In this document: piece after piece, positions 34,619 through 46,443 of the stretch
Layout of the letters: every line of letters starts with the position of its first letter
Position numbering within the stretch: the stretch's first letter is position 1
NCBI GenBank assembly: GCA_003833135.1
Contig: QZLH01000030.1
Span: 123,321 to 177,945, forward strand
Source: Oehlia diaphana
Taxonomy: Eukaryota; Glomeromycota; Glomeromycetes; Glomerales; Glomeraceae
DNA length: 54,625 nucleotides
Reading direction: 5' to 3'
Position numbers and translations under genes: made by a program
The notes under the pieces: model-generated
Told to the model about the DNA's origin: nothing
The model's database searches: none
Seen by the model: the letters and a program-made list of their open reading frames with translations, nothing else

Positions 34619-35359
34619 GGGTAATCCCCTGGAGCGTGTCACTCATTAAATATTAACTATTTTAACTATTTTAAACTAAAATTAGTAATTTCCCGGCTAT
34701 CTANNNNNNNNNNNNNNNNNNNNNNNNNNNNNNNNNNNNNNNNNNNNNNNNNNNNNNNNNNNNNNNNNNNNNNNNNNNNNNNNNNNNNNNNNNNNNNNNN
34801 NNNNNNNNNNNNNNNNNNNNNNNNNNNNNNNNNNNNNNNNNNNNNNNNNNNNNNNNNNNNNNNNNNNNNNNNNNNNNNNNNNNNNNNNNNNNNNNNNNNN
34901 NNNNNNNNNNNNNNNNNNNNNNNNNNNNNNNNNNNNNNNNNNNNNNNNNNNNNNNNNNNNNNNNNNNNNNNNNNNNNNNNNNNNNNNNNNNNNNNNNNNN
35001 NNNNNNNNNNNNNNNNNNNNNNNNNNNNNNNNNNNNNNNNNNNNNNNNNNNNNNNNNNNNNNNNNNNNNNNNNNNNNNNNNNNNNNNNNNNNNNNNNNNN
35101 NNNNNNNNNNNNNNNNNNNNNNNNNNNNNNNNNNNNNNNNNNNNNNNNNNNNNNNNNNNNNNNNNNNNNNNNNNNNNNNNNNNNNNNNNNNNNNNNNNNN
35201 NNNNNNNNNNNNNNNNNNNNNNNNNNNNNNNNNNNNNNNNNNNNNNNNNAAGATTCCCGGTCATTTATAAACTCAGCTAATCACTCGCAATTTTTAAAAA
35301 TTAGTATGAAGGTGATCATGAGTGACACTTAGTGCGACGGGGGATTACATTATACATTT
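34619..35359. mobile_element. inverted-repeat element enclosing the sequence gap
   Basis: The left end has GTAATCCCCTGGAGC then GTGTCACTCAT; the right end has ATGAGTGACAC then TTAGTGCGACGGGGGATTAC, its imperfect complement. TTTCCCGG and TTCCCGG also sit on the two sides of the N run, in direct orientation. The total size with the N run counted is about 740 bp. The real size depends on whether the gap length is true. Confidence 0.5.
34704..35249. other. assembly gap, 546 N
   Basis: A run of N with no sequence. Its position inside an inverted-repeat element, next to a long hairpin, suggests that assembly failed on a repeat or a fold. The minus-strand open frame spanning it is an artefact. Confidence 0.99.
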
Positions 35360-35833
35360 ACTGTATACTCATTTTAACTCATTTTAAACGTTACCGAGTA
35401 TAATAAATTCTATACCCTATACGCTAATTTCAAAATGACCTTCATATTTAAAATTTTACACGGTTAGAAGGTCACGGTTCTGGACTTCATTATTTAACTT
35501 TAAAAATCTTCGTTCTTTAAGAAACTTTTTGAAACCTTCGAAAATGAATATAATAGTTTGCGATTAGGCAAACTTGAATTTTAATAATATTTCGAAAATT
35601 TAAAAGTCGTCATTACCTCATTATCTATAAAGCCACAGCTCTGTAACTAAATGTCAAATTTGAAAGCATTATGATATTAGTCACCAGATAAAATAAATTG
35701 TCTCTTGCAACGTCTTTATCATTGTGAAACAAAAATAGGAAAATATAAGAGTAATCATATACATAATAAACGCAACATTATTTTGTTAAATTTTAATGTT
35801 AATGAATATTATGATCGTTACAAATTGAGATAA

Positions 35834-35891
35834 TAAATAGTTATTGGATGGGGGGCAAAGAGATATCTATTCCCCTATCCAATAACTATTT
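35834..35891. repeat. 58-bp hairpin element
   Basis: TAAATAGTTATTGGAT-GGGG pairs with CCCC-ATCCAATAACTATTTA across a loop of about 20 bases (AAAGAGATATCTATT region). Third member of the short hairpin group in this window. Confidence 0.7.
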
Positions 35892-36454
35892 AGTATAAAT
35901 GTAATATATCATTATATTTTTTCTTTGTTATAATTATCAATTTTCCAATCTATTCTCACTAATTAAAAAGCAACTTTGGCGAATCATTTTCGCTTACAAG
36001 AATTACCACTTTATTATACATGTTATCTTTATTTATCGACTGTGATGTAACTAAAAACTTTTACCAATGAATTAGAGTATGTTTCTTGAAATCAATATCA
36101 TATTTCTTTCTAACCAATTTTAACATTTTCAATCAATTCTTTTCTAATAATTCTTTCCCTTATCAAATATGAGTTTGGAGAAACTCAAGCCTGATGACTG
36201 GATTGAAGGCAACTCCTTAATCCACAACTTATTCTTTCTTATATCAATATATTCTTGCTTTCTTGGTGGATCTTTACAGATATATAAACCTTCATATTGA
36301 ACCAAAAAGTAAGATTCAATCAGAAAGAAATTGACTTTGTCGCGATACGAAATAATAGATTAAGTTTAATCAGCAAATGCAATGTTGTCCACATACTAGA
36401 TCATTCGCATGCATGACACGATCTGAACTTTAATCACTGGAAAGGGTTTACCAC
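35892..36454. other. A/T-rich intergenic
   Basis: No gene. Plus-strand 36160-36240 (MSLEKLKPDDWIEGNSLIH from about 36170) reads like a short coding fragment, but it is unsupported. Confidence 0.4.
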
Positions 36455-36925
36455 AAAATCCTGACCATAAAATCGACAGTCTACAATCCCGACATCAAGA
36501 TCTCGGCAAAATCCCGATAGGCACAAATTCTGACAGTTAAAAATCCTGTATTTTTTTTTTTAAAAAAAAAAATTATATAAATTTTACAATTAAGCATATA
36601 ATTATAATTTTAAATTGCAGTGACGCAGTAACGGGTTAATTTATTCAATGTAATTAAAATATAATTTTAACACAAATGTAAATTGTTTGCAAATTTTATT
36701 AATTTAACTAACGTTACTATATTATTAATGAAATTAAAAGAAAAAACTTTTTATCTTAGTAAAAGGATTATGTACAGTATATTACTAGAAATTAGAAATA
36801 ATTACCTTAAAAATGTTAACTAATCTCAAATTCATCTGATCGAATCTCTGTCAGGATTTTGGCTGTCAAGATTTTTAGATCATCGGGATTCTGACTGTCA
36901 GGATTTTGATTCAATCGGGATTTGC
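36455..36925 (-). mobile_element. MITE-like element, family 2, copy 2
   Basis: Reverse-orientation copy of 14374-14950. The left end has GACAGTCTACAATCCCGACATCAAGATC; the right end carries TCAGGATTTTGGCTGTCAAG and GACTGTCAGGATTTTG. It is about 100 bp shorter than copy 1 and contains a T11-A11 switch at 36551-36572. It is non-coding. Confidence 0.65.
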
Positions 36926-37649
36926 ATTTATGCCATTTGGAAATACTAGACATTTCTTAAGATTTTCTTTCAAAAGCTAAACACAAGTTAATTAATCAAA
37001 GGTCTGAAACTCCCTATGGGAAGTAATCTGGTTTAGAACGATTGTACGATAATACAAATGACATCTCATGAGTTTCATTCAAATAACTACTAAGTAAGAA
37101 TAGAGGTCCCCTTCAAGATATTAGTTTTATTTCAATGTCATGTTAATTTTCAACGTTCTTACTGTTAATATTTCAAAGATTCATATAAGAATCTTGAATA
37201 CAGCTTTAACGATTTCTTACAAAAGAGAAGTTCTGATTTTTTCGCTGATGTCAACCGTGACAATTTAATGCCGATTTCATATTGGATAATTTTGTAAGTG
37301 ATAAAGAAGCAAGTTTTAGTTCTTGAGAGTGAGTGTATATATTTATATACTTATTTATGTAAAACCTTCTTAATATATCGTGTTGATTCTAGTGGCTTGT
37401 AATGATATGAAAAAATTTTATCAATATTTAAAAGTAAAAAAAAAATTTCAGAAAAAATAGCGATGTAAAAATTTCTGGGTATTTATTAAATATGAACGAT
37501 TTATTCGTGAATTAAATTAATTAAATAAATAATTTTATAAAATAAATTAAAAAAAGATTTTTTCCTTCTATGAATTTTGCATAATCAAAATTTTTAGGAA
37601 ACGTTTTAACGTTTCCTATCACTTATGATAAAGTCCCTATTGCCATTAG
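36926..37649. other. intergenic, downstream of the decarboxylase
   Basis: A/T-rich, probably containing the 3' end of the decarboxylase transcript. No other feature seen. Confidence 0.45.
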
Positions 37650-39808
37650 CTATTCCAATTTTTCAACTCCATTGTGATTAATATATCCATTTCCATTCAC
37701 GCTATAATTTCCATTTACGCTACGATTTCCATTTACGTTATGATTTCCATTTACGTTATAATTTCCATTTACGTTATAATTTCCATTTATATGATGATTC
37801 TCAGATCTTAAACCATCTTGAAGAATTTTATTCTCTTCCAAATATTCTAATACATCTTCACCTGCTCTTTCAACTTCTCTAACCATTTCATCCAAATAAT
37901 GTTCATTAATTGAAGGTGCATTTATCACTACTCTAAAAAATATAGGTAATTCTTTTCCATTCAATTCTAAAGGAGAATAATCAAATAAAAATCTACCGCG
38001 TTCCCGTAACCTTTTGTGAATTTCTTTGGTTACTAAAGTCATTTGTTCTTTCCACGTTTGATATTTTTTGGTTTCTTTTTCTTCTCGATCTAAGATTTTC
38101 ATCCCCTTTGGAATATACCAAAAACATACTTGTAAATTTGGTGGATCTTCTAATACCATTTTAAACTTATTATTATTTTTCACTAAATTAGTCAAATATC
38201 TGGCCATTTTAAATGCATGCTCTATCCTTTTTTTATATCCTGATATACCATATATTTTCCATCCTATAAATAATTTTATTGCATCAGGCTTTCTGCCACA
38301 TCCAACTGTACTATCTCCTAAATCATACTTAGAATCGTCATGAAATAAATATTGCGCTCCTAGTGAATTTGTTTGCTTAAATATTTGTCGATCTGACGCT
38401 AATATGAATGAACATTGTAATGGTGTTCCGAGTAATTTATGTGGATTCAGCACAAAAGTATCAGCCTTTTGTTTGATAAATTGAAAAGATATTGTTTAGT
38501 CAGTGAAATTAGAGTAAATTATTTTTTTTAAAAAAAAAGTTTTTAATAACGAACCAAAGATGAACCTTCAATCTTGTGCTTATGTTTGTCGGAAAATATA
38601 AGACTCCCACCCCATGATCCATCAACGTGAAACCAGAGCTTGTATCGCTTGGCAATTTTCCCAATTTCCTTTAATGGATCGAATGCTCCCTAATATATAA
38701 AAGTATGCGAAATTAATAACGCAAGAATACGTAAATAAAATAATAATAATATTAAAAAAATTTCATACCAAAACGGTCGTACCAGCAGTAGCATTAATAA
38801 AAAATGGGGTTTCTTTTCTTCCCAATGACTGTATAATTAATTGTTCTACACACAAGAAAAAAAAAAAAAAAAATAAAAAATATGTTAGTTCGTAAATTCC
38901 AAAAGAAACTGAATCTTTACCTAGGATCTTACCTAATTCATCTGAACGCATTCTTCCCTGATCATCACAAGGAACTTTAATTATGTTGTCTAATCCTAAT
39001 CCTAGTGCCATACCAGTTTTCTCAACGGAATAATGTCCAGAACTCGAAGTAAATACCGTAAGCTTCTTGCCGAAATTACAATACCCTTTAGTTTTAATCT
39101 CTGGAAACATATAATTTCTTGCCGTTAACATTGCGAGTTGATTTGAAAATGCTCCTCCTGGACATGTTATTCCCCCCGATCTCTAAAATTTTTTTTTAAT
39201 TCTAGTTAGATGGATTTGACAAATCTGAACGACTCATAAATTAATGTATTTACCTCGCCCATTCCTAACAATTTTGCTAATTTCTCCGAAACAGAATCTT
39301 CCATTAGTGTCAACACTGGAGATACATGGTAAACATGTGAATTCGCATTTAATAATGATATTAACATATCGGTTACAATCCCAACAGGATTGGTTCCTGC
39401 GTACAATTTATCCATAAACCCCGGATTCCATGTATTAACACTATAACGTAATATATTCCGTAACATTGGCATTAATCCTATTTTTTATAATGTCAGAAAA
39501 AGAAAAATTAAATAGAGTTTAATAAAATAAAAATTAAGATAAGAACCTTACCAGGAATACCAATCCCAGTATATGGTAGATCTAGATCTATTAATGATTT
39601 TAATTCTTCCGGTAGTTTATACTCTACTACTAATGCTCCTGGCTTTCGACTTTCATTTACATCTAAAAATAAAGAAATTTTAATTATGAATTGATAATGA
39701 AAGGTAAATAGAATGCTTACATCCAACCATTAAATCTTTCATTTGTGAAACTAATAGATCAAGTTCTGCGGCATCGCCATCAAGTATATCTTGTGCTTGC
39801 GATTTCAT
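37650..39808 (-). CDS. PLP-dependent decarboxylase, glutamate/cysteine-sulfinate type, 566 aa
   Basis: Group II PLP decarboxylases remove the alpha-carboxyl of amino acids; glutamate (to GABA) and cysteine sulfinate (to hypotaurine) are the likely substrates. Exons 39808-39721, 39662-39552, 39477-39254, 39182-38933, 38845-38769, 38689-38555 and 38465-37650 give 1701 nt in frame. Signatures: NPGFMDKLYAGTNPVG; SHVYHVSPVLTLME; the GGAFSN and TSSSGHYSVEKTG block; ATAGTTVLGAFDPL; FHVDGSWGG with Asp273 for the pyridine nitrogen; and NPHK with PLP-lysine 305. Then come VGCGRKPDAIKLFIGWKIYG and VCFWYIP, as in animal GAD/CSAD. One donor is GTTCGT (intron 6). The tail, residues 522-557, is six units of NGN--V. 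The gene is divergent from amidophosphoribosyltransferase. Substrate cannot be fixed from sequence; aspartate 1-decarboxylase is another possibility. Confidence 0.88.
37680..37791 (-). repeat. 18-bp coding minisatellite
   Basis: Six units of an 18-bp repeat (plus strand ATTTCCATTTACGTTATA, with variants) encode the NGN[YHR][NS]V hexapeptides at the end of the decarboxylase. Units are nearly identical at DNA level, so expansion is probably recent and the copy number may vary between strains. Confidence 0.85.
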
Positions 39809-41226
39809 ATTATTCTTAGAAAGTAATTACTATTATTATTATAAGATAATAAAAATCAAAGATTATAAGGATTATGAAAATATGTAAGATTTAATATATA
39901 CGAAAATACAAAAAAAAATTTATTTTTTGAATGATTTCTTTCGTACTTTCGTAAATAAAAAATGAGATAAAAAAAACCCGCCATGGGGTTCACCTATTTA
40001 TATGCAAATTTATATTAAAGATCTGCAACTATCCATCAATGGAATGTTATACGGAATATGGTTTAAATTCCAACCGGATTTACTTCAATAATTAAAATAA
40101 TTATCCTTATTGTTGTTCATTTTTTATCGCCGTTTTCAAATTAGTGCGACCCACCCTCTAAGGAAATCGGTAGATTATTAGTGATTACCAGAGGAAATCT
40201 TGTGAAATTTTCAGTTATTTTAAAGTAGTTTCTCTTTAAAAATATGAAAAATATGGTAGTGTTACACAAAGTTTTAACACTTGTTCATAGGAAAACTACT
40301 TAAATAATTGAGATTTCTGCATGAATTCCTTCAAAGATCGCACAATAATCGACCCTTCTCTACATAGTTATCCAAGAAAATTCTGGGTTTTCCAGATTTG
40401 AAAACAGCGATAAATAAATACTATTCGATATCCGCGGATTGATCCATGGACTCTCGTATGATTACCTTTTATGGAATAAAAATTCCTTTCGAGTGAAAAA
40501 ACTGAAAGCTAATAGCTAACTTTGTGCGTCTGGTGATGAGAAGATTTGATTTTTTTTACTCGTTTATTGTGATATGAGTGAAGTTGATTTTTTTTTTTGC
40601 GAAGAGATAGTGTTATGTGTAATTGTTTAAATCTTAACCTTGCATCACGCGGACGAATTTGGTATTTTAACCACCACCACCGGAGCACGTTAGTAATATT
40701 GTATAATTATTTGGTTACCCATGATTATGCAAAGTTGCAAACATTGCATAAATCACATGGTGCATGATAATCATTTTTTTGATATTTGATAATCAAAAAA
40801 AAAAATTTTTTTTTACACGAATTGCTTAATTAAAAAAACTCACGTGAAATGCTTTCTTTCTAACGATGATGTAATTGACGTCCTATTTAAAATAATCGTA
40901 AAAATTTTTTACGTAAAAGCACGCTACCTACTGCGTGAAATGTTTCACACTCTGCTATTAACCATTTTTCTCATGGAGTTCAACTTGTTTGGGAAAAAAT
41001 TATAATGCAAAAGGAGATTGCTTATTAATATATATATAACTCATATAAGGGCTTTTTTTATCCCATTTTGGTTTAGGGTAATCGTGAAATAGTAAAGGCT
41101 GTCATATGTACTACATTAAATATATATTATGCTACTGGTTTATGGCATCGCGCCTCGAATTTTTTTTTTCGACTTAATGTGGTCAGCGAATTATGAAATT
41201 TGCTGTAAAAAAAATAATTGAAAATA
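39809..41226. promoter_or_regulatory. divergent intergenic region between decarboxylase and amidophosphoribosyltransferase
   Basis: About 1.4 kb serves both genes in opposite directions. It holds TCACGTGA near 40850, an A-run to T-run switch near 40795-40814, the near-palindrome GTGAAATGTTTCAC near 40935, and a TATATATAA motif near 41030, about 190 bp before the plus-strand ATG. No small gene was seen. Factor assignments would be guesses. Confidence 0.4.
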
Positions 41227-43604
41227 ATGTGCGGAATTTTAGCGTTGTTATTAGCTGATTCAAATGCTTCAGCCAATTTAGAATTATTTGAAGGTCTTCA
41301 ACTTTTACAGCATAGAGGACAGGTAATGAATTTTCTTAACACTTCAGTTATTAATAAGTTTATTTTTTAATTCACTTTACGTTTCGTTAAAAGGATGCTG
41401 CCGGAATCATTACGTGTGGACAAAAGGGAAGATTTTACCAATGTAAAGGAAATGGAATGGTAAGAGATGTTTTTGATCAAAAACATCTACAGAATTTAGT
41501 TGGAAGTCTTGGAATTGGTCATGGTACGCGTATAGTATTGAAAATATGAAATTGATAGATGAAAGATATAATATCTTGTATAATGTATATAATTGAAATT
41601 ATTAGTGATCTAATTATATTTTACTTTAATTTATTGTTTAGTACGATATCCTACGGCTGGAACGTCCTCACATTCTGAAGCACAACCGTTTTATGTCAAC
41701 AGTCCATACGGAATAGTATTTGGTCATGTATGTTACGTTATATATATATATATATATAGAAGAAACGATTTTTTTTAAACAAAAATCTCATCTAACTTAT
41801 CTTTCTAACCTTATTAGAATGGAAATTTGATTAATGCACAAGAGTTAGAAGAATTTTTAGATTTCAACACTCATCGTCATATTAACACCGATTCTGATTC
41901 AGAATTGTTATTAAATATATTCGCTAATAATTTACAAAAAACAAATAAAGTTAGGTATGTTAAATAATGAATAAAGAATCCAATTTAAAATTAGGTACGT
42001 TTACTTAAACTAAATTAATGTACTGATTTTCCTAAATTTTAATATTTAGAATTGACGAAGAAGATATTTTTACAGCTATAAAAGGAATGTATGAACAGTG
42101 TATAGGTGCCTATGCATGTGTAGCTATGGTTGCAGGTTGGTTGGCGAATTTAACTTGCGCTATTTTTTTTCGAAAGTTTAAAAAGTGCAAAATTAATTAG
42201 GTTAATCAACTTATAAAATTTTAGGATTTGGCATAATTGGATTTAGAGATTCAAATGGGATTAGACCAATATGTTACGGAAAAAGAGAAAGTACGAAAGG
42301 AACTGATTATATGATTGCGTCAGAAAGTGTAGTATTAGATGCATTAGGTTTTACTGAAGTTAGAGATATAAATCCAGGCAAGTATATTTCAAATTTTCTA
42401 AAAAGTCAATTTATGATTATATTAACAATCCCGTTTCATTCATTTATTAATTATTTAGGTGAAGCAATAATTATAACGAAAACAAAAATAACAAGTCGTC
42501 GATTAGTTGAATCAAAAAATATTACGCCATGTATATTCGAATATGTTTACTTTGCAAGACCTGATTCCGTAATTGATGGTATATCAGTATATAGATCAAG
42601 ATTAGAAATGGGTGAATATTTGGCTGATCAAGTTGTAAAAAAATGTGGGGATAATATGGATATTGATGTTGTGATTCCGGTAAGCATTCAGATTTTTTTT
42701 TTAAAAACTTTTTCTTTTTGGAAACTAAAAATTTAAAAATTTAGGTCCCTGAAACCAGTCGCGTAGCAGCACTACAAGCAGCTCATAAATTAAAACTTCC
42801 TTATAGAGAAGGATTTATTAAGAATCGTTATATTGGACGTACATTTATAATGCCAGGACAGCATATGAGGAGAATAAATGTCCGACGCAAATTAAACGCC
42901 ATGGCATTAGAATTTTCCGGCAAGAACGTTTTAATAGTTGATGGTATTGTGTTTTCATTAAAAGTTGTTGGAAGTCTTCGTTTGGAGAAAAGAAAATTTT
43001 TTTTATAATTTTTTGATTTTATGCATTAGATTCGATTGTTAGGGGGACAACTTCAAAAGAAATTGTTCAGATGGCACGCGATGCTGGTGCCAAGAAAGTT
43101 TATTTCGCGTCTTGCGCTCCTCCTATTAGGTATTGATGATACATATTTTTTTGCGTATAATTATAATATATTAATTGAAATCTTTTGTAGATATCCTAAT
43201 GTTTATGGTATTGATATGCCAACACGTCAAGAGCTTGTAGCATACAAGCGTAACGAAGATTCGGTTGCTAAAGAAATTGGTGCCGATGTTATAATATATC
43301 AGGTAAAAAATAATCATGAATAGGATTTACTTGGTTAATTTTTTTCTCACACCACTTTTTTCTATATCAAATAAAGGAATTAGATGATTTATTAGAATCA
43401 TGTAGAAAATTCAATTCAAATATTAAAACCTTTGATTGTTCGGTATTTAATGGAGAATATGTTACAGGACGTGTTACGTCAAAATATTTGGACGACTTAG
43501 AGAATGTTAGAAATGATTTGGCCAAGAATCGTATGAATAATTTACATTCTCCTGAAACTATTGGTTTGCACAATGATTATGGTTGCAATGGTAAATCTCT
43601 TTAA
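41227..43604 (+). CDS. amidophosphoribosyltransferase (glutamine PRPP amidotransferase), 515 aa, eleven exons
   Basis: Catalyses the first committed step of de novo purine synthesis, PRPP plus glutamine to 5-phosphoribosylamine, in the cytosol. Exons: 41227-41322, 41394-41523, 41642-41727, 41818-41954, 42050-42135, 42225-42377, 42459-42679, 42745-42943, 43030-43129, 43191-43302, 43377-43604; total 1548 nt in frame. The class II glutaminase domain starts MCGI; Cys2 is the nucleophile and there is no propeptide. QHRGQDAAGI, GIGHVRYPTAG and FGHNGNLIN follow. The phosphoribosyltransferase domain has [13 protein letters not shown] and the PRPP loop [16 protein letters not shown] (about 365-380), then [17 protein letters not shown]. 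Fungal ADE4 enzymes have a similar length and lack the bacterial Fe-S cluster. Intron 6 uses a GC donor (GCAAGT). All catalytic motifs look intact. Confidence 0.95.
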
Positions 43605-44255
43605 GGATGTGCGGGTTCATTTTAGAGTATATTAAATGGTTTAGGGCAGAGTTATTAAATTTTGTTTGAATTATTTGAATTGTAAATAATAGATTTTTTA
43701 TTATGGATGAATCGTGGTGAAAAATTATTGTTTGGGAGATCAAAATAGCGATATATATATATAACGATAATTTTATTTTAATAAAAATCAGTTTTTTTTT
43801 ATTATTTTATTTGAAATTTTTGAACACTTTGTCTTTATTAATTATGAAATTCTTGTATTTCTTAATTTTACAATATTTACTATATACAGTTTATTGTCAT
43901 AATAATAACATTATCTAATTGCAACAATTGCAACAAAACAATCTCATCATAATCAACACCTAGAGTGATTGACGAAGTATAAATTTATTGTCTAAACTAA
44001 AGTTGCCTGCCGAAAGTATTAATTATTGTATTTTGGATTACAACTTTGGTTGTAACTCTGATTTACAACTACGGCTAAAAGTTGTATTAAAGTTGTAATA
44101 CGTTATTATGCTGTAAACAGTAATTATTAAAGTTGTAAATCGGCAAATTATGATTAAAAATGTAAATCATAAAAAATTTAAAAATTTAATTTAAAAATAA
44201 GATTTTTCAAAAATGTATCGTAAATGGAAAGCTAAACCCCTATATAGCTCCATAT
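43605..44255. other. intergenic with thymine-rich and TTGTAA-type low-complexity DNA
   Basis: Contains the 3' end of the amidophosphoribosyltransferase transcript. At 44030-44160 the words GTTGTAA and TTACAAC alternate, giving weak inverted repeats. Confidence 0.4.
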
Positions 44256-44736
44256 TCAATCACCATTAATGTGGGGGAATACATGTGATGCTAAGCCAAA
44301 TCATCTGCAACGATTATCTTCTTCATTACGCAGCATGTGAACGAATATTTTCATCTTTGGGATGGCTATATGGAAATGCCGAACTCAATTAAGAGTGGAT
44401 AGATTAGAAGGATTGGCAAAGATTTATCGATTGATCTGCAGAACAGTTTATCAAACTCAAGAAGAAATTTATCCTAAAATGGTAAAAAATATCAGAGAAA
44501 CAGTTTTTAATGAACTTGAGGAAGAAGTATCTCCAGCTGAGCACTTTCATACAGCGGACGAGTTGTTGAACTTAAACTTGAATATTTCGGATATGGTTGA
44601 TTTCCGATCTTCAATGTTTCACCCTAATGAAGTCTTTTTAATAATAATGAAAGAGAGGAGTATGGTGATGAATCTAGATATACGTATTTGTATACAATTA
44701 TTTATGAATAAAGTTTTCGTAAATAGAAAACAATAA
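44256..44736 (+). pseudogene. hAT-family transposase C-terminal (dimerisation) remnant
   Basis: Before a frameshift, WGNTCDAKPNHLQRL and, in another frame, HYAACERIFSSLGWLYGNA are visible; the latter is the A-CER-FS hallmark of the hAT dimerisation region. After a one-base shift the frame continues from 44362 as TQLRVDRLEGLAKIYRL, then an acidic tail (NELEEEVSPAEHF) ending at 44736. At least two frame breaks exist and the catalytic part is missing, so it is non-functional. Terminal repeats were not found. Confidence 0.65.
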
Positions 44737-45110
44737 TATCTAATATTTAATACTTTTCAAATGAAAATCCTAAGAATTTTTATTAAAAATGTTCGTGTGA
44801 TACAAAAGAATTATAAATCAATATTAATAAAATTGTGATTAAATCTTGCACCAATTACATGATTACACCAATTACAACGCAAATCGTTACAACTCTACGA
44901 CATTACGTCACAACCTTCCAACTCTGTTGCAACTATTACGACACGCAACACTAGTCAAAACCTTTAAATTTTATATCCAGCTTATCTACCTTAAATTCTA
45001 ATTCATACATTACATTTCAAGCTTTCGGATATTCGAAAGATTTTCATAACCGTAATGAATTACATTTTTCTTTCTGGTGAAATGTTCCGATTTTTACTTT
45101 AAATCTGCAG
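44737..45110. other. intergenic, TTGCAAC/GTTGCAA-rich
   Basis: Short words such as TTACAAC and GTTGCAA recur at 44860-44960, echoing 44030-44160 on the other side of the hAT remnant. They may belong to the same decayed element. Confidence 0.3.
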
Positions 45111-45383
45111 ATGGTGAGCGTTATGTATATTCAAAAATCTGTGCTAACATTTATATCATTGAAGAGAGATTTGGAATTCTCCGCACTTTTCCAGCTGGAC
45201 ATCTTACGGAGATCGCAGATATCTTTCTCTTTTCAATCGATTGGTGATTCTAGGGAACATTATACACGATAATATTCTATTGAAGACCTTCAACGACTGG
45301 GCTCAAAAACCCAATTTAGAATTTGTACCCGAAGTTTTTTCCTTAAAAACAGTAAATACTTTATTATATTGTAGAAACAAATA
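45111..45383 (+). pseudogene. coding remnant of unknown family
   Basis: After CTGCAG (a possible acceptor) a frame reads GERYVYSKICANIYIIEERF then GILRTFPAGHLTEIADIFLF and stops at 45246. The next frame continues NRLVILGNIIHDNILLKTFN and DWAQKPNLEFVPEVFSLKTV to TAA near 45383. Two adjoining, protein-like frames suggest one gene with a single frameshift. No family was recognised. Confidence 0.35.
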
Positions 45384-46443
45384 AGTCCTCACGCACTGAC
45401 TATATATTGTGTGTCTTCTGTTGTAAGTACAACGATCCTAATGAGACAAATTGCAAATTTAAGTTTTTAAGGAGGTATAATGTGGCTAATAATAAGAATA
45501 ATGGGATATACTTTCTTGTATTAGAATTATTTAATTCTTTTATTAGAAATTATCTATTGTACTAAAATTATTATAGTTGCAAGTTGCAACAATTACCGAA
45601 AACATTAAAAATAATTTCTTTTCTGTTAATGACAGGATCATGTTGTATATTATATTTGGGAATATATTCGTGTCTCATTTCCTTCATTATGATTGGAACT
45701 ATAGTGTTATTATTTAACAGATACCTTCCAAAAGTTTTGATTTCATTTAATTGATAAAAATTCAAAACGAACTATATAATAAATTGAGCTTCACTCGTAT
45801 CTAATTCTGCACTAAAACTTGTTAAATAGTATCATTCGATAATTTATTATAAATAAATTTTATCAATTAAAGTTCTTGCACCAGTGTTTGTTAAAATCTT
45901 GATTTGGATCACGTACCGGTCATTTAGATAATCATCGTCACAACTATATTGTATTTATTTCATTTGCAAGTTTTTAAGTATTTTTATATAGAAAAGATAT
46001 AAATTTTATCCTTAACATTTATTGAATAGCTTTATTAATGACATATATAATAAATGAATATTGCGAATTGCTTGAATTGTTTTCACACGCACATCAAATT
46101 TTTTTGAATTTGTTTATCACGTGGATTATGTGAATCTCTTTCAGGCTTGAAAATATTAAGTACATTTTTTTTCGAATTTATAAATTTTCTTTTTCCACTA
46201 AGCTTGATTTTGTGTATACACAGCCATAAAAAAAATTAATAATAAAGTAAATGAAATAAAATCGCTAAGCTAAAGTATACATAATCAATAGCAGAATTAT
46301 TTCTTTATTAATGAATTATATATGATTATTCACTTTTGATATTTTTTTTTTTTCCTATTTAAACTTTTACGTTATATATTCATACAGTACATCCTTTGTA
46401 TTTATCTCAAGTTTCTCAACTGCTTTCTCCGTAGTGAGACTGA
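45384..46443. other. A/T-rich intergenic
   Basis: A minus-strand frame at 45571-45765 (YQLNEIKTFGRYLLNNNTIV and onward) looks mildly coding-like, but there is no support for it. Confidence 0.35.

Noticed and set aside
34701..35264. Open frame across the N run
   Set aside because: It consists of unknown bases and is an artefact.
38068..38343. Plus-strand 91-codon frame
   Set aside because: Antisense to the last exon of the decarboxylase.
43367..43743. Two minus-strand frames
   Set aside because: Antisense to the last exon and 3' region of amidophosphoribosyltransferase.
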